Assembly (NCBI GenBank): GCA_030765065.1
Contig: CM060977.1
Span: 95,683,795 to 95,747,794 of the forward strand
Direction of reading: 5' to 3'
DNA: 64,000 bases
DNA from: Deroplatys truncata
Taxonomy: Eukaryota; Arthropoda; Insecta; Mantodea; Mantidae
Part shown: positions 55,771 to 64,000 of the stretch, one piece after another
How positions within the stretch are numbered: the stretch's first letter is position 1
Layout: each line of letters opens with the position of its first letter
Made by a program: the position numbers and the translations under genes
Notes under the pieces: generated by a model
The model's database searches: none
The model's input: the letters and a program-made list of their open reading frames with translations, nothing else
What the model was told of the DNA's origin: nothing

Positions 55771-56699
55771 ATAGTGGTAGGAGAATTAAAGACTCACGTG
55801 AATATTTCTCAAGCAAAAAGCTAGCATCATCCAGTTCTTAAGGTTAAAGATTACCTCACGGGGTACACGTTGTCCAGTGTGCCAGAAATGTTAGTTACAA
55901 TTAACAAGTATGCAAGAAGTAAAATCCACATATTCTCACGTGCATTTGATATTATTAAGATATATGCTTTTAATATTTTGAGCATAATTTACAAGAAATA
56001 GGACGTAAAGACACTATACGATAAGAGCAGCATGAACACGCGGAAGTAGCAATGTCAGATTTCGTTAACCCCGAGCCATTACCCGGTAGATAGCCGAGTT
56101 GCAGGTAGAGCTTTAACCAGAGTGGTAATGTATTGGCTGGCTAGTCAGATTTTGTTTACAAACCCCTCGTTCGGGATCTTGTCTTTGATTTGGCTTCTTG
56201 CTACACGAATCCACGACGGTCGTCATGACGAAAATACAAGCGGTCTAAAGTTTTTTTTTTAATTGATGATACTTGAGAGCACCACGCTGCATCACGCTTC
56301 AAATAGGTAAGAGATTTACTCAATTATTCTGCAAATTCCTCTGCGGCATTGAGACATGCTTTACAATAAGTTATATATTTTTTTAGGATTGTGGAGTGAT
56401 ATGCGAGTGTTTTAGCTCGATCTGGTCAACTGCGCGCGAGTCATTGGAGGGTAAACATGTCAGCTGCGTGCGAGCAGGTATATGACAAATATGTCAAATG
56501 CTTGCGAGTCTTTCTCAAGTAAGCAACAGAAATGTTGCACCACTAGTAAATATTGTTAGTCATTTGTTTTGAGAATAGTTGTGGTTGTAGGTTATAGGGA
56601 TCATAGTACTGTTAACGACTGTCAATTGTTCCGAGTGTATGTAATGACGTGCTGTGTTTCTATAGAGCAGTAGATTCCAATGTTTCTCTGCAAGTTATG
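55771..56699. other. Mostly unassigned DNA
   Basis: A few bases of Rep850 (CATCATCCAGTTCTTAAGG near 55827) remain at the left. The rest, including the tRNA-like-sounding but unpaired stretch at 56080-56130, holds nothing I can support. Confidence 0.45.
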
Positions 56700-57369
56700 A
56701 AAAGTCAAAGGGGACAAAGTTTGGTTATTATATATAGATGGATATAAATTTCGCAAAGACAGGGAAGCACAGCGAGGAGTATTGTGGAGGTGCGCTGTTA
56801 AAACATGTAAATGATACTACTACTTACATTTTATTTAGTAATGAAGTAAGTCATAATCACGAAACCGTTCATAGTTTGTATAGGCGAGTCATCTCCAATA
56901 GTGTAAAGCGTAAAGCTGGTATTGAATTGTTGAAAGAACATTAAAGTTGGTTCGCAAAGAACTTTCCTGTGAAATCGTTGACATTTAAAGTACAGGAATG
57001 AATTGGATTGGGAAATGTATACATCGCGCTAGAAGCTCAATTACTAAAAGCGCTAGACGAAGTTCACAAAGTTTTGCAGGAAATGCCATTTTAAGTATGA
57101 AAAATAAATACTTGCTTCTGATGAACGACAGTGACATAAACATCGTTTACTTTGCGACAGAGAGCAATCTAAGATCGCTGTATCAGAGCAATAAAATTCT
57201 TGTAGATACTACTTTCGATTACTGTTGTACCTTTTTTACCAGTTCTTCACAATTTATGTATGCAATGAGGGTCAGTATATTCCATTAGTTTTTTTTTTTT
57301 TGCTTATTGCCAAACAAAACAGCAGTCACGTACGAGAAAGTGTTGCACTGAAATCGTAAATGCCTGTGA

Positions 57370-57450
<81 letters not shown>

Positions 57451-57835
57451 GTTTGAATCTTCAGCAGTTGCGGTTGATTGAGGTAGCCATGCATAAAGCC
57501 GTTTGTCCGGTGTGGCCGTCATCGGCTATAGTAGGTGGTAGGCTTCATTTCATACAGCCTTTGGAGAAAAATTAAAACCTTAGGGCTATATTCTGAATAT
57601 AAACAACACTACTCATGTGGGTAAATGGCTCACTGGGTGTTCGGTTTGCTTTGCTCTCTCCCGAGGAAGTAGGAAATGCCTTTGTAGAAGATTTAATGAC
57701 CATAAAACTCAAGGATCCGAATGTTTTGCAGATTATTTAACAAATACTTTCATAGGTTCTGATACTGCGTTTCCTCTAGAAATTTGTACTTCTGACCGCC
57801 GCGCGCAGTTGACCTATACCCAAAACTGACCTTGC
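56700..57835 (+). mobile_element. MULE-type transposase remnant with FLYWCH-like finger
   Basis: In mixed frames: VWLLYIDGYKFRKDREAQRG then VLWRCAVKTCK (about 56719-56812), followed by SHNHE at 56848-56862, form a FLYWCH-type zinc finger (C, C, H-x-H). Next, SIHRARSS-like and then LLLMNDSDINIVYFATESNL, then QSNKILVDTTFDYC (57190-57230), where VDTTF matches the start of the MULE domain with its first aspartate. After an ATT array, MHKAVCPVWPSSAIVGGRLH (57489-57547) and EEVGNAFVEDLMTI (57662-57705) continue the family order. The array replaces the part expected to hold the second acidic residue. It is broken by several frameshifts. It could be a MuDR-like transposon or a domesticated relative's pseudogene. 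Confidence 0.75.
57369..57449. repeat. (ATT)n microsatellite inside the MULE remnant
   Basis: About 27 trinucleotide units lie between GCCTGTGAT and AAGTTTGAATC. They separate two recognisable transposase segments and give spurious homopolymeric frames on both strands. Confidence 0.97.
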
Positions 57836-57837
57836 GC

Positions 57838-58745
57838 TTAGTCGGGGTCGCCCGCCCTGCATACCTTCCTCCAATCCGGTTTTCCGCACGAAATTATAGA
57901 ACCCTGCCAATGAGCTAGGGGCAGGGGAAATGCTAGCAGATAGCGGTCGGAAAGCAAGCCCGGTCCTCTGTGAGTTTCCCCGTAAAGCCTTGTACAGACG
58001 GATACATTTCTTGTACAATAGATGGCGCCATTCGATGATACAATATCTTGCGCCACTGACTTGTATGCCATGTAGCACGCTTGTATGTGTACACGACACC
58101 GTTCAGATAACCCCAAAATTACTGTTGCTTGAGAAGCTCCATCGCTCGTGCAGTAGCCATGCTGATCCCTTTTGTGGGCTGAACGTGGTCCTTCAGAAAT
58201 ACCTATTTTTCAACGCACTAGATTGTGGGCTTGTACATTTTTTGTCCTCCAGAGCCACTTTTTGGATTTATTTACTTCGTTAAACACTGCAACAAAAGTG
58301 GTACGTTTTCATCTTATTTGTGATTTATACATTTAATAAAGGCCTTATTTCCTTCAACGCATTATATAATTCTTCGAAGCCCTTTTCTTGCATGCTTATA
58401 ATACAAGGGCGAGTTATTGTAGAGGCTCGGTGAGTACATCTATCGCAGCTTTGGACCACTCCATGTTTAGAAATGTGTATGAAATTATAAATAAGCACCA
58501 ATAGTATAACAAAAAGCTTAAGTACCTCAGCATAAATATAAAATGAAGGTTGCGATCGAACAACACTCTCGGGATGGCTACCATGGTAAGGAATATAGCC
58601 TCGTTCACTGACATGCCATTAGATGGCATAGAAGATCAAGCACACACGGAGAGATTTTCTGTATGGCGTCATCTCTTGTACAAGACATGTCTCCGTCTGT
58701 ACAGAGCTTAAGGAAACTCGCAAGCAGAGGCGTTAGCCCCGAGTA
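57838..58745. repeat. Inverted pair of an unclassified short repeat
   Basis: The reverse complement of about 57960-58040 (GGCGCCATCTATTGTACAAG, then ATCCGTCTGTACAAGGCTTT) matches 58655-58720 (GGCGTCATCTCTTGTACAAG, then CTCCGTCTGTACAGAGCTTA). Matching spans about 65-80 bp and the arms are about 600 bp apart. The left arm continues into a GC-rich block to 57838, directly behind the MULE remnant. It may be a terminal repeat of an unknown element. The middle, 58100-58600, is unassigned. Confidence 0.65.
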
Positions 58746-59334
58746 TAATTCACGGCGGGGTTATGGCCCTATTGAAGCGACGCCGTAGAGTGTCTTTCCC
58801 AACATCTTAATGCACAATACTGCAGGCTGCATGAATAATGAAACGCTTCAGTCAGGCACATAGCAACAGTGAAGTGTATAAACGTTATTTGAATTGAACA
58901 GGGAAGACATGTTAAAATTCTCAGATTTGACTTTTTATCAATCTTATCTTTAAGTAACCAACGGTTACTTTCCGATATACGCCTTGCCAAGAGATACTTT
59001 CTTTATTGAGTAGTTAAAGCTAGCCTGAGAATATTTCAGATGACGCAGTCATGACAAAGGAGGTCGTCGTGACAAATATGAGTTCACACACACAAAGGTT
59101 TAGAAATGCCAGGACGCCATAGTTATGTTGGGCCTAGCTACGCCTGACGGCCTCCGTTCGCCTTCTATTTGTTTTCGTAAGCACACACATTGTGATATAA
59201 TATAATATGTTGACGACATATCCATGTGCGAATAAAATATAAGGTAAACAACTGTTGACGAAATGTCGATACTCGTAATGTACCTTGACCAAAATATAGT
59301 CTGTTGGCGTCCTGCTTTTACTAACGTTTGAAAG
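58746..59334. other. Unassigned DNA
   Basis: No gene or recognised repeat. Short minus frames at 58769-58990 and 59134-59337 have no motif. Confidence 0.5.
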
Positions 59335-60245
59335 CAAAATACTAAGAAGAATTTTGGTTTGTCGCGGTAATCTGTTCGTGTTATCTTATTTGCTGAGCGC
59401 CTGTTATTGTTTTTTTAAAATTTGGGTTCTTTGTCCTCCGCTAGCTATTATTACTCGGTCGAGCAAATATCTCTGCGCAGGACATGTAAACGGAAAGGAG
59501 TTGTTACTAAAAGATAACACTCATAAAAGAATTAGTTTTCACACTTTTATTGCCGTCACACCTAATAGTTTACATCTGTAATCTTTATACACGCCTGACT
59601 GAAACTTATATTTGCGAATGTAATTACTCTCGTATTAGCTGCCGCGTACTTCCCATTTTATAACTAACTTTACGACGCGAGAGATTCTTCCAAACTGTAT
59701 GACATTCACCTCACGAGAGATTCCTCAAGACTGCGCGACGTGTATCTCGTGAATGATTCTTTAGAACTGCGTGATGTGTACCTCGCGAGAGATTGCCGAG
59801 AACTGCGTGATGTGTACCTCGTGAATGATTCTGTAGAACTGCGTGATACATGCTTATGGCTCGAGAATATATACTCCTTTACCTCGAAATGCCTAAACAT
59901 TATAATAGAGCTATGATTGGTTACTAAATCACGCCAACATTAGCGTCTGTTTTGTCAGCCAATTATAATTACTAACACATATGCTCTAGGGAAGATATTC
60001 CCTCCATTTCTAAAGAAAGGCACACTAGCCTGACGTCATTTCTTTGACTCTTCTTAGTGATAAACAACTCACCCCCTCGCTTCATTGTTACCCACTTTAT
60101 TGTCAGTTTCAGTGAGGCCGTGTAAACTTATTTCCTAACAATGCTTATGGCTAACAAACATCTAAAATCATTGTCATACAATAATGTTAGTTTACACTAC
60201 AATCACTCTGGCATTCACAGTGTTGTGATATAAAATACTGCCTCA
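59335..60245 (-). mobile_element. LTR retroelement fossil, type B, copy 2
   Basis: On the minus strand it starts TGAGGCAGTATTTTATATCA and is collinear with 18629-19500: shared TGTGAATGCCAGAGT, GAGGGGGTGAGTTGTTTATC, GACGCTAATGTTGGCG, a TATA-like GGAGTATATATTC, 36-bp tandem repeats, and the leader motif CAATAACAGGCGCTCAGC. It stops just before the putative primer-binding region. It is broken and old; only the LTR and a little leader remain, and there is no coding sequence. Confidence 0.65.
59690..59880 (-). repeat. 36-bp tandem repeats within the type B LTR, copy 2
   Basis: About five units with GAACTGCGTGATGTGTACCT (plus strand) at a period of 36 bases. Because 36 is a multiple of three, a 12-residue repeat appears in a short minus-strand frame; this is a by-product, not a protein gene. 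Confidence 0.85.
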
Positions 60246-60344
60246 GGTTACAAGGACAGAAAGAAATGGTAACTGAGAATCAAGAATTAATAATGACATA
60301 CCTTCGAAATAACGAAGAAAATGGTAATTATTTTTTCACACCAG

Positions 60345-60485
60345 ACGTGTGTATGACAAGGTGTGAGAAAGGTAGAATCCGATTGAAAAATTAAAATTCC
60401 ATATTCGGGATTTGAACCACCAATTTCCGGTTACCAACTGTTTGCTCTAACCAACGGAGCTACCACGGGAACATGCCAGCACGAA
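60345..60485 (-). mobile_element. SINE3 copy
   Basis: The minus strand reads GTGCTGGCATGTTCCCGTGG, then TAGCTCCGTTGGTTAGAGC (A box), GGTTCAAATCCC (B box) and a tail with CGGATTCTACC. It is the best-preserved of three SINE3 copies. A working tRNA is unlikely because acceptor pairing is lacking and the tail is shared. Confidence 0.7.
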
Positions 60486-60499
60486 TTGAATTCCAAAAT

Positions 60500-60865
60500 A
60501 ACTCGCAATTTGCTTTAAAACACACAACTTATTTCAAATAGCCTCTTTTCTACAATGCTGTTTCAGAGATATGCATTATTAATGCTTGGAATTGTTCATA
60601 TCTTTGTCAATCTTTTAAAGCCTTGTCATTATTCAGTTATTTCTCATGATTGGATGAAAACAGTTGGGAATTATGTGGCCAGTATATATAGTCTGATGCT
60701 TAAGCGTTTGATTATCACTATTTCTTTTGTGTCTAAACCGAAATGTGTAAGATTTATCTCGATTAAAATTAAGTAGGTAGAAAAATAAGCTATCGTAAAA
60801 TTAGTTTGTTCAGCGACTAATAAACAACAGATGGCAGAGAAAGTCTTGTGAATACTGTGCTATAT
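60500..60865 (+). repeat. Rep850 3' portion, subfamily a
   Basis: It begins at TTTAAAACACACAACTTATT and includes GTTTCAGAGATATGCATTAT and ATTAAAATTAAGTAGGTAGA. It ends GGCAGAGAAAGTCTTGTGAA. Confidence 0.8.
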
Positions 60866-61778
60866 TTGGCAGTTTTATTAAGTTATATTATAATTTAGCT
60901 GTTAGGGTAGTAAGTGTTAATATTGTTAAATTCGTTAATCTTGTAAAGAATTCTGAGTTATGAACCGACCGTTTAGAAGTTGCTAGAACATTCTGCAACG
61001 AAAAGCGATTCTGCGCATGCCAGTAGTCGCACTACTCTCTGTATGAGGAGCGTGAGTGTGCTCGTCTTCCTTTGGGCTGCCATTTTGGAAGTTGCCGCGA
61101 GTAATCATATAAATAATACAATATTTGCTCCACATGTAAACTCGTCTGTTTAAGATGCTTTGATGCAACATTCAGGCCCCATAAGTTTTAGCTATGTGAT
61201 CCCTTTAACTCTTTAATGCATGAATAAATTTGCTACATATGCCGCTCTTGCTCTGATTCTTAAAGCGGTTTTATATCCCTTTCACAGGCATCACAACCGA
61301 AGAGACTCGAAGAGCCCTGATTGTTAGAGCTCTAGCAAATGGACTGCCCATCCATTCAAAACCAAACGTCGCGTGTTGAAGTACCAGCGACTGCAGTCAA
61401 ATGTACTTGTGGTAAAGGACGGGGAGGGCCCAAAAAAATAATCGGTGTGATGGCACGCTTGTATGCTGTGGGAGTTACATTTGATTGCAGTCGTGTGGAT
61501 TTTGCTTCTTTAATTAAAGAAAAGTAAAATTTTATTGAAAAAGTTAATATTGTTGCAATATAAAACCATGAATAGCTTAATTTTCTTGCTGAAGATTAGT
61601 ATAATACGAAATTAGCAAATGTTCTAAAAATAAATTCTTAATATGCACTTTTCACATCAGCAAAGCAGCGCATTTAAGAGTTAAGTTTGAAATAAAATGC
61701 ATTACTTGTTTGAGCGTCCTCTTAGCCAAGCGAGTGTACCACATATTTGCACTATGGTGTAGTTTTGTGTTTAATGTA
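60866..61778. other. Unassigned DNA with one unexplained open frame
   Basis: A 62-codon frame at 61339-61527 encodes a segment containing IGVMARLYAVGVTFDCSRVD. It weakly recalls a short stretch of type I fatty acid/polyketide synthases (RLYxxGV), but the resemblance is too short to rely on. It could be an exon fragment, a processed pseudogene piece or chance. The remaining bases show no recognised element. Confidence 0.25.
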
Positions 61779-63053
61779 AGGACTGTCAAGAAAGTAACCT
61801 CCATTTTGAAATAACCACGAAACTGGTATACATAAAAAGGTTTATTATATACATCTGAATACTACAGGTTTTGCTAAATTTTTTTACGTAGTCTCCAAAC
61901 ATATTCAAACACTTGTCATGCCTTTTCATAGTGTTTGAAATACCCTCTGTATAAAATTCTGCCTCCTGTGACCTAAGCCAGCCTGTCACGGAGTTTTGAA
62001 GGTCTTTGTCATTGCCAAAGCACTGAGCTGCAAACACTTTTTCATGTGCGGGAACAGATGGAAGTCGCTAGGGGCCAAGTCCGGGCTGTACGGGGATGGT
62101 AAAAAAGGTCCCAACTTGGCCAAAAGTTCATTTGTGTTTTTTGCAGTGTGAGGGCGAGCGTTGTCATGCAAAAACACAACACCATATGTCAGAAGACCAT
62201 GACGATTTTTTTGGATTGCTCTTCTTAAACTTTTCAGAGTTTCACAGTAGACTGCAAAAGTGTTAGTCGTACCATAAATTCAACGCAAATTCGCATCATC
62301 CCAAAATAGAGTTGCCACGATTTCCTTTGCTGAAAAAGTCTGGCGGGCTTTCTTTGGCTTGTGTAGAGAACCGGTATGTCCCATTGCATTGACTGCTGTT
62401 TTGTCTCGGCATTCACGTAGCCACCCAAGTCTCATCGCCAGTAACAATCCTGTTTACAAGGTCTTCCCTTTCAAGTGATACCGAGAAAGAAAGTCTATAG
62501 CAGAATTCATTTATTTGGTTTTGTGGTCGTTGGTCAGCAGTTTTGGTGCCCAACGAGCACAAAACCTACGATAACCTAGGTTTTCAGTCACTATCTCGTG
62601 TAAAAGACTCCGAGAATTTCCGAAAAATGAGAAGAAAGTTCCGTGATTGTGAACCAACGATTCTCACGAACTCTAGGTCGTCACTGGCAAGAGAAGACCT
62701 ACCACTCCTGTCTCATCGTGAATATATGTTCTTGCATTTTAAACATTCGTACCCATTGAGGACAACACCTTCACTCATAATGTTTGGACCATAAACCGCA
62801 CACAATTGAGGATGAATTTCGGCTTCTGAGTGATGTTTCGCCCAAAGAAATCTTATTACGCCAAACACTTCACACTTGGCGGGATTTGTTATTTCGGCGC
62901 AGGTTATAACTAGCAAACACGTGACAGTAAGATGTTCCACCTTGCACAGCTAGAAGGGTATTGAGTCACTGCGCACGCTGATGTCGAAATAGCGGCGCTA
63001 CACCCACTACTTCGCTTGCTATGCATGAACGGAGGTTATTTTCTGGACACGGG
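61779..63053 (-). mobile_element. mariner transposon, full length, three catalytic aspartates readable
   Basis: The left end reads AGGACTGTCAAGAAAGTAAC; the right end reversed reads CCCGTGTCCAGAAAATAACC. TA is at 61777-61778 and 63054-63055; length 1,275 bp. On the minus strand the transposase opens near 62915 (CAEITNPAKCEVFGVIRFLW, a DNA-binding start, then EIHPQLCAVYGPNIMSEGVV). VTGDETWV near 62445-62420 holds the first aspartate, LHDNARPHTAKNTNELLAKL at 62174-62115 the second, and PYSPDLAPSDFHLFPHMKKC at 62096-62037 the third. YTEGISNTMKRHDKCLN at 61957-61907 is close to the C-terminus. Several frameshifts lie between these blocks, so it is inactive, but it is less decayed than the other mariners here. 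Confidence 0.93.
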
Positions 63054-63055
63054 TA

Positions 63056-63689
63056 TAATAACTGATTTTGTAAGTTCGTGTGACATTATAACATATCATA
63101 TTTTTATTATTGTAAGTTTTTATCACAAATAAAAAAATAACATAACTGTTGATTTGGTTTCTATGGAGTCACTACTAAAATAAAGCTCCCTCTCAGAAGA
63201 AAACTGTAAGACTATAGCAGAAGATTTAAGGGTAAGATGTTGTTCAGCCAGAAATAAGAAGGTACTGTTGAGATAAGCCTCAGTGAAGATTGTTTACTGA
63301 GGGGTGAACATTTTTGTTTTTAAAGTAGTATTGTTAGACATACGTCACCAGTAAGGTGCCGTATTTTAACCGTCGTTTCTCGGCAGACTTCTCGAGAGTG
63401 TTGCTACATCGTGCACTGCAGCATGTTGTAAAGAAGGCTATTGCACCTCTGCCAGTTTGTTCTAGAAAGTTTTTACTAGAAGCGTTCAGAACTTAGCTTA
63501 CAATTGCAGTTAGTCACTTATTTCTACAAATAAACACAGCAAGCCACTTCTGAGAGCTTTCTTGCGAGATGCACTTGCAGCAACAGCAACATGTAAATGT
63601 GGTTTGCAAACAGATGCACTAGGAAATGGGGAGTAACAGATCAAAAGTACTGCGCCAGTAAGCTGTTCTAACAAAAACTTGCTCTTCTG
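63056..63689. other. Unassigned DNA
   Basis: No gene is supported. A minus open frame at 63510-63767 has no recognised motif and overlaps a Rep850 fragment. Confidence 0.45.
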
Positions 63690-63935
63690 TCTGCTTCTTG
63701 TTAATAGAGATAAACCTAAATTTACTGTCGGTGTAAGAAAGATTCTGTAGGAAAGCGATAGTTGCACATTTTAAGAGCGCGTTGCTATGTGCTGGCGTTT
63801 AATTTCCACGATCTTTGCATGACCACGAGAAAAAACGAATACTGACCTACCATTTGAAAAAAATTACAGTATCTGTTATATTCATATGTCTTTTTCTTCT
63901 CCCTCCTCTACAAAACATTATTTCAAAGGCTTATT
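63690..63935 (-). repeat. Rep850 fragment, subfamily b, diverged
   Basis: The segments TTCTTGTTAATAGAGATAAA, GAAAGCGATAGTTGCACATT, GCGTTGCTATGTGCTGG and GACCTACCATTTGAAAA are in subfamily b order read in reverse. A following TATTCATATGTCTTTTTCTT hints at another terminus. Confidence 0.55.
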
Positions 63936-64000
63936 GTTTGAGCTATTTTCCGTAACCTGCATTGAACTACGGCCAACTGTTACATTATCCCCTTCCATAA

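Noticed and set aside
57304-57575. Isoleucine-run and leucine-run frames
   Set aside because: Products of the (ATT)n array within the MULE remnant.
59706-59900. Short protein with a 12-residue repeat
   Set aside because: It is the by-product of 36-bp tandem repeats inside an LTR fossil; the other copy encodes a different repeat.

Overview
The window looks like intergenic or intronic DNA from a large, repeat-rich arthropod genome, most likely an insect. The evidence is the mix of mobile-element families: mariner and Tc1 transposons, a Merlin element, a MULE-type element with a FLYWCH-like finger, transposons of the DUF4817/DDE type, tRNA-derived SINEs and LINE remnants. The background is AT-rich, with GC-rich islands that are themselves SINEs, a LINE ORF1 remnant or an inserted element. 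I cannot name the species. I found no convincing host protein gene, no rRNA gene and no confident functional tRNA gene.

The window is dominated by one dispersed repeat, called Rep850 here: about 750-920 bp, more than 25 whole or partial copies on both strands. Its ends carry the inverted motif TACTTTCTCTAC, it has no coding capacity, and most copies carry a CA/TG-rich tract at the same internal position. There are at least two subfamilies. Rep850 is the substrate into which many other elements have jumped: SINEs at 4774, 9031, 9745 and 34697, a LINE tail at 22277, an LTR fossil at 18629, a mariner at 54535 and an unknown GC-rich element at 173. These nestings give a relative chronology in which Rep850 is old.

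Layout. 1-3.4 kb: Rep850 pieces, a GC-rich insertion and an LTR fossil. 3.4-4.4 kb: decayed mariner. 4.7-11.5 kb: dense Rep850 with nested SINEs and CA arrays. 11.5-11.8 kb: an exact 144-bp tandem duplication. 12.2-13.6 kb: Tc1 element with TA target duplications. 15.8-19.8 kb: two SINEs and two LTR fossils, one inside Rep850. 19.8-24.4 kb: Rep850 with a nested LINE tail. 24.8-26.6 kb: LINE ORF1 remnant joined to a mariner end. 27.1-29.3 kb: DUF4817-type transposon and Merlin transposon. 31.4-32.5 kb: a 76-bp satellite of 14 units. 34-37.5 kb: mariner remains and SINEs. 38.9-45.7 kb: Rep850, a tRNA-SINE with an exact 11-bp target duplication, and the 5' half of a Tc1. 47.2-47.8 kb: a fold-back element. 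48-54.5 kb: Rep850 in head-to-head pairs and a miniature DUF4817-type element. 54.5-55.8 kb: full-length mariner. 56.7-57.8 kb: MULE remnant. 59.3-60.2 kb: LTR fossil. 61.8-63.1 kb: full-length mariner.

None of these parts appears to work as a pathway. Every transposase I could read is interrupted. The least described items are Rep850, the fold-back element at 47171-47821, the 76-bp satellite with its alternating unit types, and the 518-bp GC-rich insertion at 173-690. I see no evidence of a new defence, regulatory or metabolic system. All family calls rest on reading translations and repeats by eye.
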